From contig CAYQDR010000047.1 in NCBI GenBank assembly GCA_964416315.1, forward strand, positions 1-31,954: 31,954 bases of DNA. Reading direction: 5' to 3'. Below are positions 15,226 through 22,989 of this stretch, piece after piece. Every line of letters starts with the position of its first letter. The first letter of the stretch is position 1. The notes under the pieces were generated by a model. The model was not told the origin of the DNA. It saw only the letters and a program-made list of their open reading frames with translations, and searched no databases. Made by a program: the position numbers and the translations under genes. The DNA comes from CAYQDR01 sp964416315. Its GTDB lineage: Bacteria > Methylomirabilota > Methylomirabilia > Rokubacteriales > DASRDR01.

Positions 15226-16077
15226 TCACCGCCGGAAAGCCGGGATCACCTCGCCCGCAAACCGCCGGAGGGCCTCGTGGTCGAACGGCGCGCCGACCCC
15301 GAGGATGAAGTGGGTCACGCCGGCCTCGAGGAACTCCGCGATCCGCGCCCGGGCCCGCGCCGGCGGCGTGTCGAGCAGCTCCGTCCCCGCCCACGACACC
15401 TCGATCGCGGCCGGATCCCGGCCGACGGCCCGGCAGTGCTCCCGGAGCACCGCGAGCTTCCGGCGGAACACCTCCGGCGTCCCGAACGTGTTCCAGCAAT
15501 CGGCGTGCTTCGCGACCACCCTGAGCATCAGCTTCTCCCCGCCCCCGCCGATCATCAAGGGGGGGTGGGGGCGCTGGACGGGCTTCGGCTCGCAGTAGGC
15601 GTCCCGGAGCCGGTAGTCGCGCCCCTCGAACGTGACGCGCGGCTCCGTCCAGAGGCGCCGGACGATCTCGGCCGCCTCGTCCAGCCGCCGGATCCGCTCG
15701 GCCGCCGTCCCGAACGGGATCCCGTAGGCGGCGTGCTCGGCCTCGAACCAGGCCGCCCCCACGCCCATGATGAGCCGCCCGCCGCTCGTGTGGTCGAGCG
15801 TCGCGCCCATGTTCGCGAGGACGGCCGGGTGGCGGTAGGTGTTCCCCGTGACGAGCACGCCGAGGCGCACGCGCTCGGTCTCGGCCGCGAGCGCCGCGAG
15901 CGCGATCCAGCCCTCGAGACAGGGCCCGGATGCGTCGCTCATGATCGGGAAGAAGTGGTCGAATGTCCACGCGGTGTCGTAGCCGAGCCGGTCGATGAGC
16001 TGCCACGTCGCGCGGAGCTCCGTCCAGCTCGTGTGCTGGGGCCACGTCTGGACGCCGAAGCGGATCGGGTGCGGCAT
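15226..16077 (-). CDS. LLM-class (luciferase-like) flavin/F420-dependent oxidoreductase
   Basis: A 283-residue TIM-barrel protein of the luciferase-like monooxygenase superfamily, F420-dependent subgroup. Landmarks are IRFGVQTWPQ, YDTAWTFDHFFP (about 34-45), RLGVLVTGNTYRHPAVLANMGATLD, GRLIMGVGAAWFEAEHAAYG, the HPPLMIGGGGEKLML loop and the closing GVTHFILGVGAP. It would transfer hydride between F420 or FMN and an organic substrate. ATG at 16077, 10 nt after the DppF gene. Whether F420 or FMN is used cannot be decided from sequence alone. Confidence 0.9.
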   Translation of the reverse strand: MPHPIRFGVQTWPQHTSWTELRATWQLIDRLGYDTAWTFDHFFPIMSDASGPCLEGWIALAALAAETERVRLGVLVTGNTYRHPAVLANMGATLDHTSGGRLIMGVGAAWFEAEHAAYGIPFGTAAERIRRLDEAAEIVRRLWTEPRVTFEGRDYRLRDAYCEPKPVQRPHPPLMIGGGGEKLMLRVVAKHADCWNTFGTPEVFRRKLAVLREHCRAVGRDPAAIEVSWAGTELLDTPPARARARIAEFLEAGVTHFILGVGAPFDHEALRRFAGEVIPAFRR

Positions 16078-16087
16078 CCCTCGCCTC

Positions 16088-17047
16088 CTACGGCACGAGG
16101 TGGCAGGCGACCCGGTGCCCCGGGGCGACCTCCCGGAGCGCCGGCACCTCGACGCGGCAGCGCGCCTCGGCGAGCGGGCAGCGCGGGTGGAACCGGCACC
16201 CCGCCGGGATCTCGACGGGGCTCGGCGGCTCGCCGGCGAGCGCCGGCGGGTCCCAGGCCACGCCCGGGTCGGGCGCGGGCACCGAGGCATAGAGGACCTG
16301 CGTGTATGGGTGGAGCGGGTGCGCGAAGAGCGTCTCGGTCGGCGCCTCCTCGACGATCTGGCCGAGGTACATCACCGCGACGCGATCGGCGATCTGCCGG
16401 ACGACGGCGAGATCATGGGAGATGAAGAGGTAGGCGACCCGGAAGGCGGCCTGCAACTCCCTGAGGAGGCCGAGGACCCGGAGCTTCACCGTGACATCGA
16501 GGCCCGAGGTGATCTCGTCCGCGACGACGAGGTCCGGCCGCAGCACGAGCGCCCGGGCGATGGCGATCCGCTGGCGCTGGCCGCCCGAGAACTCGTGGGG
16601 GTAGCGCCGCCCCGCGTCGGCCGGCAGCCCCACGCGCTCGAGCACTTCGGCGACCGCCGCGGCGCGGTCGCCGGGGACGCCGTGGACCGCGAGCGGCCGC
16701 CCGACGATCTGCCGGACCGTCTTCCGCGGGTTGAGCGAGGCGTAGGGGTTCTGAAAGACGATCTGGATCCGCCGGCGCAGGGGGCGCAACGCCGCCGCGG
16801 AGAGGCGCGTGATGTCCTGGCCGTCCAGGAGGATCCGCCCCGCGGTCGGCTCGACGAGCCGGAGGACCGTCCGGCCGAACGTGGTCTTCCCCGAGCCGGA
16901 TTCCCCCACGAGGGCGAGCGTTTCCTGGCGCCCGATGGCGAGGCTCACGCCGTCCACCGCGCGGAGCCACCGGATCCCCTGCAGCCAGCCCCCGAGGCGG
17001 TAGTGCGTGCGGAGGTCCTGGACCTCGAGGAGCGGCGGCGCAGTCAT
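16088..17047 (-). CDS. dppF: Dipeptide/oligopeptide-type ABC importer ATPase, DppF-like
   Basis: A 319-residue ATPase. Walker A GESGSGKT at 48-55, signature FSGGQRQR, Walker B followed by DEITSGLDV, and the oligopeptide C-terminal domain with cysteines in CRFHPRCPLAEARC, typical of DppF/OppF. It should pair with the DppD-like ATPase encoded upstream and with the DppB/DppC permeases at 20147-22151. ATG at 17047. Such importers carry peptides, nickel or other small organic solutes; gene context rather than sequence must decide. Confidence 0.93.
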   Translation of the reverse strand: MTAPPLLEVQDLRTHYRLGGWLQGIRWLRAVDGVSLAIGRQETLALVGESGSGKTTFGRTVLRLVEPTAGRILLDGQDITRLSAAALRPLRRRIQIVFQNPYASLNPRKTVRQIVGRPLAVHGVPGDRAAAVAEVLERVGLPADAGRRYPHEFSGGQRQRIAIARALVLRPDLVVADEITSGLDVTVKLRVLGLLRELQAAFRVAYLFISHDLAVVRQIADRVAVMYLGQIVEEAPTETLFAHPLHPYTQVLYASVPAPDPGVAWDPPALAGEPPSPVEIPAGCRFHPRCPLAEARCRVEVPALREVAPGHRVACHLVP

Positions 17048-17060
17048 TCGGGACCCCCCG

Positions 17061-17099
17061 CACCCCCGCCCCCTTCCTCCCCGAGGGGGGAGGGGGGAC
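17061..17099. repeat. Possible degenerate hairpin repeat between dppD and dppF
   Basis: C-rich head (CACCCCCGCCCCC) and an imperfect stem TTCCTCCCC / GGGGGGAGG pairing partly by G-T. Similar in layout and orientation to the intergenic repeat family but diverged; it could be unrelated low-complexity sequence. Confidence 0.35.
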
Positions 17100-17150
17100 C
17101 CCAGGTCCGCCCGGTGCTACCCCACGCACCACCGGTCGACGCGAGGCGTC

Positions 17151-18113
17151 TCATCGGCCGCCCTCGTAGAGGTGGCACGCGACGAGGTGACCGGACGCCA
17201 ACGCGCCGAGCGGCGGCATGACCTCGTCGCACACCGCCATCCGCTTCGGGCACCGCTCGCGGAACGGGCAGGCGCGCGGCACCGCCTGCAGCGACGGCAT
17301 CAGGCCCTCGAGCACCTCCGGCGCCTCGGCGCGCCGGTCGGCCCGTGGCACCTGCGTGAGCAACGCCTGCGTGTAGGGGTGGGCCGGCGCGGCGAAGAGC
17401 GCGCGGGCCGGCGCCAGCTCGACCACGCAGCCGGCGTACATGAGGGCGACCGTGTGCGCGCGGTGCGCCACCAGCCCGAGGTCGTGCGTCACGAAGAGCG
17501 TCGCCACGTCGCGCTCGGCGCGCAGCCCTTCGAGGAGCCGGAGGATCTGGGCCTGTGTCGTGACGTCGAGCGCCGTCGTGGGCTCGTCGGCAATGAGGAG
17601 GCTTGGCCCACACGAGAACGCCATCGCGATGAGGACGCGCTGCCGCATCCCACCCGACAGTTCGTGCGGATAGCGCCGGAGCACGTCCGCCGGCTCCGGG
17701 ATGCCCATCCGGCCGAGGAGCCCCACCAGCTCGGCCTCCGCCAGCCGGCGCGAGAGGCCCCGATGGAGGCAGAGCGCGTCCGTCGCCTGCAGCCCCACGC
17801 GGAAGGCCGGGTTGAGCGCCGAGAGCGGGTCCTGCGGCACGAGCGCGATGTCCGCCCCGCGGAGCCGGCGCATCTCCGCCTCCGGGAGCGCCAGGAGGTC
17901 GCGCCCCTTGAAGCGAATCTGGCCGGCCTCGATCCGCCCGGACTCCGGCAGGAGCCGGACGATCGCGCGCCCCACCGTGGACTTCCCCGCCCCCGACTCC
18001 CCGACCAGCCCCAGCACCTCGCCGGGGCGGAGGGTCAGGCTCACCTCCCACGTCGCCAGCCGCGCGCCGTACCGCACCGTCAGCCCCCGAATCTCGAGCA
18101 GCGGCTCGGTCAC
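17151..18113 (-). CDS. dppD: Dipeptide/oligopeptide-type ABC importer ATPase, DppD-like
   Basis: A 320-residue ATPase with Walker A GESGAGKS at 38-45, signature LSGGMRQR, Walker B then DEPTTALDV, and the C-terminal oligopeptide domain CPFRERCPKRMAVC. Partner of the DppF-like subunit 100 nt downstream. GTG at 18113 has only a weak ribosome site. A plus-strand toxin-antitoxin promoter begins 18 nt before it, so it is cut off from the rest of the dpp genes upstream and must have its own promoter or read-through. Confidence 0.93.
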   Translation of the reverse strand: MTEPLLEIRGLTVRYGARLATWEVSLTLRPGEVLGLVGESGAGKSTVGRAIVRLLPESGRIEAGQIRFKGRDLLALPEAEMRRLRGADIALVPQDPLSALNPAFRVGLQATDALCLHRGLSRRLAEAELVGLLGRMGIPEPADVLRRYPHELSGGMRQRVLIAMAFSCGPSLLIADEPTTALDVTTQAQILRLLEGLRAERDVATLFVTHDLGLVAHRAHTVALMYAGCVVELAPARALFAAPAHPYTQALLTQVPRADRRAEAPEVLEGLMPSLQAVPRACPFRERCPKRMAVCDEVMPPLGALASGHLVACHLYEGGR

Positions 18114-18130
18114 GGTCGTCGCCGTCGGGC

Positions 18131-18159
18131 TTGACAGATATGCATGATATGCATATCAT
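18131..18159 (+). promoter_or_regulatory. Strong sigma-70-type promoter of the brnTA cassette
   Basis: A perfect -35 box TTGACA (18131-18136), a 17-bp spacer and a near-consensus -10 box TATCAT (18154-18159). The GTG start of brnT is at 18166, where transcription should begin, so the message would be leaderless. The AT-rich patch stands out from its surroundings. Confidence 0.8.
18138..18156. promoter_or_regulatory. Inverted-repeat operator inside the brnTA promoter
   Basis: ATATGCAT (18138-18145) and ATGCATAT (18149-18156) form perfect 8-bp arms around GAT. They occupy the spacer between the -35 and -10 boxes and overlap the -10. BrnA antitoxins are known to repress their own operon by binding such a site, so this is the likely BrnA operator. 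Confidence 0.7.
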
Positions 18160-18165
18160 TCGGCA

Positions 18166-18440
18166 GTGGAGTTCGAGTGGGACGATGCCAAAGATGTGGC
18201 GAACATTCGGATCCATGGGGTGAGCTTCGACGAAGCGGCGACGACATTCTACGATCCCCTGGCTCGGGTGCGGCCGGACGAGGCGCACTCGGCAAGGAGG
18301 AGCGGTTCGTCCTGCTCGGCATGTCCCGCCGGGGACGCATGCTGGTGACCGTCTTCACCGAGCGGCGCAACCGTATTCGGATCATTTCCTCACGAGACGC
18401 CACGAGGCGCGAGGTCAGGAGCTATGAAGAAGGAGTATGA
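18166..18440 (+). pseudogene. brnT: BrnT-type toxin gene with a -1 frameshift
   Basis: Residues 1-41 from the GTG at 18166 (VEFEWDDAKDVANIRIHGVS, FDEAATTFYDPLARVRPDEAHS) are typical of BrnT. After about 18288 the match continues in another frame: GKEERFVLLGMSRRGRMLV, TVFTERRNRIRIISSRDATRRE, RSYEEGV, stop at 18440. Restoring one G in the CACTCGGCAAGG stretch would rejoin the two halves. As written the toxin (a ribonuclease of the RelE-like fold) is truncated at about 60 residues, losing the RRxxIRIISxRxAxxxE core. The 3' end of the second frame overlaps the brnA start by 17 nt, the normal brnTA arrangement. Real mutation or a one-base assembly error. Confidence 0.8.
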
Positions 18441-18765
18441 CTTCACCCGTGCCAAGCGCGCGAAGTTCGAAGGCCTCCCGCCGGAAGGAGAGCGGGCCCG
18501 CCACACGAAGGTCAGGATCACGATCCTCCTCGACCAGGATGTCCTCGCCTTCTTCAAGATGAAGGCCGCCAAGCCCGGCGCCGAGCCGTACCAGACCCAG
18601 ATCAACCGGGCCCTTCGCGAGTACATCTCCGGAAGTGAACCTCCCGCCAAGGACCGGCTGCTCGACGACGAGCGATTCATCTCGCGACTGGCCGAGCGAG
18701 TGGCTCGATACGCCGTGGTCAAGCGGACCCACACACCACGCCGACCGAGCCGGCGCGTACTATAA
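18424..18765 (+). CDS. brnA: BrnA-type antitoxin
   Basis: A 113-residue protein. N-terminal toxin-binding part (KKEYDFTRAKRAKFEGLPPE) followed by a ribbon-helix-helix DNA-binding domain KVRITILLDQDVLAFFKMKA...YQTQINRALREYI (about 35-75). The C-terminal region is longer than in minimal BrnA proteins, with a basic end. It should bind BrnT and repress the promoter at 18131. ATG at 18424 overlaps the end of brnT. Intact although its toxin gene appears frameshifted. Confidence 0.88.
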   Translation: MKKEYDFTRAKRAKFEGLPPEGERARHTKVRITILLDQDVLAFFKMKAAKPGAEPYQTQINRALREYISGSEPPAKDRLLDDERFISRLAERVARYAVVKRTHTPRRPSRRVL

Positions 18766-18766
18766 T
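18761..18766 (+). promoter_or_regulatory. Consensus -10 box at the end of brnA
   Basis: TATAAT, overlapping the brnA stop codon, 8 nt before the ATG (18775) of the interrupted protease reading frame. No -35 match at 17 bp, so only a weak promoter candidate. Confidence 0.35.
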
Positions 18767-18801
18767 TCGGAGCGATGAGCACGTTCAGCTAGCCGGCGCT
18801 G

Positions 18802-19134
18802 GTGGCCAACCCGCGAGGGAACACGCCCGCGGTCGAGGTGAAGCTCCTCGTCGACACGGGGGCGATGTTCACCTGCCTGCCCCACCCGCAGCTCGAGGCC
18901 CTGGGCCTGACCCCCACGTGGCGCGTCCCCGTCACACTCGCCGACGGGCGCCATGACGAGCGGCCGGCAACGGAGATCCTGCTCACCATCGACGGCCGAA
19001 CGCTCCACACGACGTGTCTTTTCGCGCCCCCGGGAAGCCTGGCTCTTCTGGGCGCGGTGTCGTTGGAGCAGTTCGCCCTGGCCGTCGACCCGCTCGCCCG
19101 AACGCTCGTCCCCGCGCGCGTCCCCATGGCATAG
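18802..19134 (+). CDS. Retropepsin-like aspartic protease (clan AA), 5' end interrupted by TAG
   Basis: A 110-residue protein from the GTG at 18802. Catalytic motif LLVDTGA (Asp18), then FTCLPHPQLEALGL, VPVTLADGRH and the closing LLGAVSLEQFALAVDP, typical of bacterial single-domain retropepsin-like proteases that act as dimers. In the same frame an ATG at 18775 begins MSTFS, then TAG (18790-18792), then PALVANPRGN. Family members usually begin about here with M-x-T-F, so the original start has probably been cut off by a nonsense codon and translation, if any, uses the GTG. Follows brnTA on the plus strand. Confidence 0.75.
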   Translation: MANPRGNTPAVEVKLLVDTGAMFTCLPHPQLEALGLTPTWRVPVTLADGRHDERPATEILLTIDGRTLHTTCLFAPPGSLALLGAVSLEQFALAVDPLARTLVPARVPMA

Positions 19135-19169
19135 TCCCCCCTCCGACTGCCCCCGTCTCCGCCCGCGAT

Positions 19170-20150
19170 TCACTCGATCAACCGATCCGCGCGGAGGAGG
19201 AGGGGCTTCGGGACCGTAAAGCCGAGGACCCTTGCGGTCTTGAGGTTGATCACGAACTCGAGCTTCGTGGGCCGCTCGACAGGAAGATCCGCCGCCCTCG
19301 CACCCTTCAGAATCCGGTCGACGAGCCGCGCCGCCTGGCGGGCGACGTCCACGTCGCTCGCCCCGTAGGTCGCCAGCGCCTCCGCGGTCGCCTTCGTCCG
19401 CGCGTGAAACATGGTTGGACGCCGTGCGGCGTTCGCCGCACGGATCATCGTCTCGTAGTAGCCGGAGGGCAACCCGCCCGGGATGGCGAGCAGCGCATCC
19501 GCCGCGGCCAAGCCCTCGAGCGCGCGCGCGATGTCCTCCGCGGCCCGCGTCTCCCGGTCCTGCAGCGTGAGACCCAGCCGCGGCGCGGCGGCACGCGCCG
19601 CCACGACGCCCTGGCGGGGGGACGCGTCCCTCGGATCGTAGAGGACGAGCACCCGGCGGATGCCGGGTACCATCTCCTTCAGCAACTCGAGACGCTTTCC
19701 GGACAACTCCGGATACTCGAAGGTCATCCCGGTCATGTTGCCGCCGGGGCGAGCCAGGCTCGAGACCAGACCGGCCGCGACCGGATCCCCGGGGGTGAGG
19801 AACACGATCGGCAGCTCCGCAGAGACTTCGCGGGCAATCCTCGCGAGCTCTGAGCCGATCACGAAGACCACGTGCGCGCGCCCGCGAACGAAGCCCTCGA
19901 CCGCGGCCCGGGCAGCGGCCCGATCACCGCGCGGGACGCGTCCTTCGAGGATCGCAACCGACCCTTCGGCGTGTCCGTGATCGCGAAGGCCCTCCTTGAG
20001 TCCGGCAGCGATCTCGTCGAAGCGGGACTCTGCCGGTCCAAGAATCGCGAGGCGGGCAGGCTGGCCTTCTGCTCCGGGCGCCGCGCCCACTGCCAGGGCA
20101 ATCCCCAGGACGAAACTGAGCCAGCCCGTGGAGGGCGCGCTACGGCTCAC
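19170..20150 (-). CDS. ABC-type solute-binding protein of the ABC_sub_bind (TrpX-like) family
   Basis: A 326-residue exported protein: signal peptide (hydrophobic 10-25, cleavage near GAEG-Q), then RLAILGP, VVFVIGSELARIARE, LPIVFLTPGDPVAAGLV, SLARPGGNMTGMTF, GKRLELLKEMVPGIRRVLVLYDP and PTMFHAR. These segments mark the ABC_sub_bind family. It normally works with branched-chain-like permeases, not with Dpp permeases, so its place directly after dppC is odd. GTG at 20150 overlaps the dppC stop (GTGA), indicating co-translation. Converges with the plus-strand protease gene 35 nt away. Confidence 0.9.
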   Translation of the reverse strand: MSRSAPSTGWLSFVLGIALAVGAAPGAEGQPARLAILGPAESRFDEIAAGLKEGLRDHGHAEGSVAILEGRVPRGDRAAARAAVEGFVRGRAHVVFVIGSELARIAREVSAELPIVFLTPGDPVAAGLVSSLARPGGNMTGMTFEYPELSGKRLELLKEMVPGIRRVLVLYDPRDASPRQGVVAARAAAPRLGLTLQDRETRAAEDIARALEGLAAADALLAIPGGLPSGYYETMIRAANAARRPTMFHARTKATAEALATYGASDVDVARQAARLVDRILKGARAADLPVERPTKLEFVINLKTARVLGFTVPKPLLLRADRLIE

Positions 20151-20971
20151 GCCGTCGTCCGGAGGCGGGGGTCGAGGCGCTCCCGGAGCCCCTCGCCGAG
20201 GAGGTTGAAGCCGACGACCGCGACGATCAGGGCAAGCATCGGGATCCCCATCCCCCACCAGCCCACCATCAGGTAGCCGCGCCCCTCCGCGATCATCGCC
20301 CCCCACGACGGCACCGACGCCTGGACCCCGAGGCCGACGAACGAGAGCAGCGCCTCGACGCCCACCGCGATCGCCATCTCGAGCGAGGCCAGCACGATGA
20401 TCAGGGGCACGAGGTTGGGCAGGAGCTCCTCCCCCATGACGCGCAGCGGCCCCAAGCCGATCGCGCGCGCCGCCTCCACGAACTCCCGCTCCCGGAGGGC
20501 GAGGACCTCCCCGCGGATCACCCGCGCGAACCGCGTCCAGTCCACGATGACGATGGCGAGGATGACTTTCCAGAGCCCGAGGCCGACGACCGCCATGAGC
20601 GCGATGGCGAGGAGCACCGCCGGGATGGACATCCAGACGTCCACGACGCGCATGAGGACCGTGTCCACGCGGCCCCGCCAGTAGCCCGCGGCGAGCGCGA
20701 CGGGGACACCGACCAGCGCCGAGATCACGGCGCTCGCCACCGCCACGATCAGGGCGACCCGGGCCCCCCACAGGAGCCGCGAGAGGATGTCGCGGCCGAG
20801 GCTGTCCGTGCCGAGGGCGTGCGTCCAGGCACCGCCCGCCCACGCCGGCGGCTGGCGGATCGTGGAGAGGTCCTGGCGGTTCGGGTCGTGGGGCGCGAGC
20901 CACGGCCCCGTGACCGCGAGCGCGAGCAGCAGGGCGGCGACGAGCCCGCCGGCGACGAGCTTCCCGTTCAC
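20147..20971 (-). CDS. dppC: Dipeptide-type ABC importer permease, DppC-like
   Basis: A 274-residue inner-membrane permease from the GTG at 20971. The first membrane segment (LVAGGLVAALLLALAVTG) is followed by the periplasmic LAPHDPNRQDL signature, HALGTDSLGRDILSRLLWGAR, and about five further segments. The ATPase-contact loop is VEAARAIGLGPLRVMGEELLPN. A GTG at 21094 would give a longer N-terminus that reads through a hairpin and looks non-coding, so the shorter form is preferred although no clear ribosome site precedes it. Partner of DppB upstream. Confidence 0.9.
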   Translation of the reverse strand: MNGKLVAGGLVAALLLALAVTGPWLAPHDPNRQDLSTIRQPPAWAGGAWTHALGTDSLGRDILSRLLWGARVALIVAVASAVISALVGVPVALAAGYWRGRVDTVLMRVVDVWMSIPAVLLAIALMAVVGLGLWKVILAIVIVDWTRFARVIRGEVLALREREFVEAARAIGLGPLRVMGEELLPNLVPLIIVLASLEMAIAVGVEALLSFVGLGVQASVPSWGAMIAEGRGYLMVGWWGMGIPMLALIVAVVGFNLLGEGLRERLDPRLRTTA

Positions 20972-21140
20972 GCGCGTGTCGTTCGCAGAGAAACGCTTGG
21001 CGACGCAAGCATCTGAGCCGGGCCGAGACCCGAGCAGATCAAGGACGCAGGGAGGAGGTGCCCCGAGGCGTACTCGCTGTACGTTGAGGGGCACCGACGA
21101 CCGAGGACGCCGAGATGCGACGGGGATCGGCCCGGGCCGT
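20972..21140. other. dppB-dppC intergenic region with nested hairpin
   Basis: 170 bp between two genes that are usually adjacent or overlapping. It holds a 39-nt nested stem-loop (21057-21095): outer arms GGTGCCCC/GGGGCACC, inner arms CGTAC/GTACG with the loop between. A perfect 12-bp palindrome CGGCCCGGGCCG (21128-21139) lies beside the dppB stop. No open frame here looks like protein. It may be an intercistronic RNA structure or a mobile non-coding repeat; no other copy is visible in this window. Confidence 0.6.
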
Positions 21141-22151
21141 TCACGCCGAGAGCCGGACGCGCGGGTTCAGCAGCGCGTACGTCACGTCCACGAGGAGGTT
21201 CGAGCCGATGACCGTCACCGCGTAGACCATCACGATCCCCTGGATCAGCGGGAAGTCGCGGTACTGGAAGGCCTGGAGCGTGAGCTGGCCGATCCCGGGC
21301 CAGGCGAAGATCGTCTCGATCAGCACGGTGCCGCCGATCACGAAGCCGAACTGGACGCCGACGAGGGTCGTCGTGGGGATCAGGGCGTTCTTGAGCGCCC
21401 GCCAGAAGAGGATGCGCGCCTCCCCGAGCCCCTTCATCCGCTCCATCACGACGTACTCCTCGGCGAGCGCCGTGAGGAGGTCCGAGCGGACCGTGCGGAA
21501 CACGGCGGCGAGGAGCGGGAGCGCGAGCGCGGCCGCCGGGAGCACGAGGTGGGCGAGGACCGAGGCGAACGCCCCGGGCTCGCCCCGCAGGAGCGTGTCG
21601 AGGAGCGCCGAGCCCGTCACCTCCGCGGCCTCGAGCTCGGGCGCGATGCGGCCCGAAATGGGGAGCAGCCGGAGGAACGCGCCGAAGAGGACGATGAACA
21701 GGAGGCCCCAGACGAAGTTCGGGATGGAGATCCCGAGCGTGCCGAGGCCGACCGTCGCCGACTCGAGCCAGCTCCGCCGCCGCCAGACGGAAACGACGCC
21801 GAGGAGGATCCCGCCGGCGACCGAGATCGCGACCGCGGCGAGCGCCAGCTCGAGCGTCGCCGGCAAGCGCTCGAGGATCACCCGGAGGGCGTCCTGCTGG
21901 AGCCAGAGCGACTTGCCGAAGTGGCCCTGGACGAGGCCCGAGAAAAAGGCCCCGTACTGTCGCCACCAGGGTCCGCTGAGCCCGAACTCGACGCGGATCC
22001 GCTCGATGTCCTGGACGGTCGACCCGACCGGCGCCATGAGGAGCGCCGGGTCGCCCGGAACGATGCGGAGGATGACGAAGACGATCACGCTCACGCCCCA
22101 GAGCGACAGCAGCCCCAGGCCGAGCCGGCTCAGGAGGAACCGCGCCGGCAT
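21141..22151 (-). CDS. dppB: Dipeptide-type ABC importer permease, DppB-like
   Basis: A 336-residue permease. The N-terminal segment LGLGLLSLWGVSVIVFVILRIVPGDPA is the classic DppB/OppB/NikB start; FGLSGPWWRQYGAFF follows, then GHFGKSLW. There are about six membrane segments and the ATPase-contact loop near MERMKGLGEARILFWRALKN. ATG at 22151 with a GAGGAGG ribosome site. With DppC it forms the channel; the ATPases are encoded beyond the BrnTA cassette at 16088-18113 and the best candidate binding protein is at 27807-29369. Confidence 0.93.
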   Translation of the reverse strand: MPARFLLSRLGLGLLSLWGVSVIVFVILRIVPGDPALLMAPVGSTVQDIERIRVEFGLSGPWWRQYGAFFSGLVQGHFGKSLWLQQDALRVILERLPATLELALAAVAISVAGGILLGVVSVWRRRSWLESATVGLGTLGISIPNFVWGLLFIVLFGAFLRLLPISGRIAPELEAAEVTGSALLDTLLRGEPGAFASVLAHLVLPAAALALPLLAAVFRTVRSDLLTALAEEYVVMERMKGLGEARILFWRALKNALIPTTTLVGVQFGFVIGGTVLIETIFAWPGIGQLTLQAFQYRDFPLIQGIVMVYAVTVIGSNLLVDVTYALLNPRVRLSA

Positions 22152-22215
22152 CGGACGCCTCCTCTCGCGGGCGCGCCCGCCGGAACGGCCGAGCCTCGGC
22201 CCTCGGGCGCGCGCC

Positions 22216-22989
22216 TCACGGGCGGACGCTCTCGACGGCTAGCAGGTACATTGTCTGGACCTCGGCACCGTGGCGGATCCACGCCCGGTAGTCGGTCTCC
22301 GCACCAGCCCGGTCGGCCTCGGCGATCACGCCGTCTTCGACCATCTGGCATCCGCGGGTGGCCGCAACGTCGGCCCAGATCCCGGCCTGTGTCTCGAACC
22401 CCGGCTCCCCGCGGCGCGTCGTCTCGTGCTGCGGAGTAACGGCGACCTTCTGAAGCCCGGCCTGGGCGAACAGCGCAGCCATGTGGTCCGCGATCGCGTT
22501 ATCCATCCCCGCGTCCGTGCGCCACTTGAGGAACGCCGCGTAGAACGCCTGGACGCTCGGCGGCGGAGGCGGCGTCCACGCAATCTTCTCGTGGTTGTAG
22601 TCGAGGACGACGAGCCGCCCGCCTGGTCTGGCCGCGCGCGCGAGCGCCCGCACGGCGTCGCCGGGTTGCGCGAGCCACTGGAGCAGGCGCGCGGCCGTCA
22701 CGATGTCGAACGCCTCGTGAAACGGCAGGCTCCACGCATCGGCGACCTGGAACGAGAGCCCCGGCACTCGTCCGTGGAGCCGGCAGGCCTCCGCGACGAG
22801 ATCCGGGTTCACGTCCACCCCGACCACCCGGCCGCGGGGTGCGACAGCGTGGGCGATACCCGAGGTGATGGCCCCAGTGCCACACCCGACGTCAAGGACT
22901 CGGAGCCCGGGCCGCAGCAGCTCGGCGAGCCGGCGATGCGAGGTCTCGAGCGACCGGGCGTTGAGGATCGCGGCCGTGCCCTCGGGCAT
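22216..22989 (-). CDS. Class I SAM-dependent methyltransferase
   Basis: A 257-residue methyltransferase. SAM-binding motif VLDVGCGTGAITSG at about 31-44, GVDVNPDLVAEA for the ribose-binding acidic residue, DAWSLPFHEAFDIV and a C-terminal substrate domain (PSVQAFYAAFLKWRTDAGMD). UbiE/type-11-like; target unknown. ATG at 22989 is used; a GTG at 23022, preceded by GGGGAT, would add 11 residues. It sits between the mutase module and dppB on the same strand, separated from the epoxide-hydrolase remnant by a hairpin repeat. Confidence 0.87.
   Translation of the reverse strand: MPEGTAAILNARSLETSHRRLAELLRPGLRVLDVGCGTGAITSGIAHAVAPRGRVVGVDVNPDLVAEACRLHGRVPGLSFQVADAWSLPFHEAFDIVTAARLLQWLAQPGDAVRALARAARPGGRLVVLDYNHEKIAWTPPPPPSVQAFYAAFLKWRTDAGMDNAIADHMAALFAQAGLQKVAVTPQHETTRRGEPGFETQAGIWADVAATRGCQMVEDGVIAEADRAGAETDYRAWIRHGAEVQTMYLLAVESVRP

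Noticed and set aside
13805..18792. Two in-frame TAG codons as evidence for stop-codon recoding
   Set aside because: Intact genes here (the permease at 4905, the binding protein at 5714, the VOC protein, DppF) end at TAG, so TAG is a normal stop; isolated nonsense mutations are simpler.
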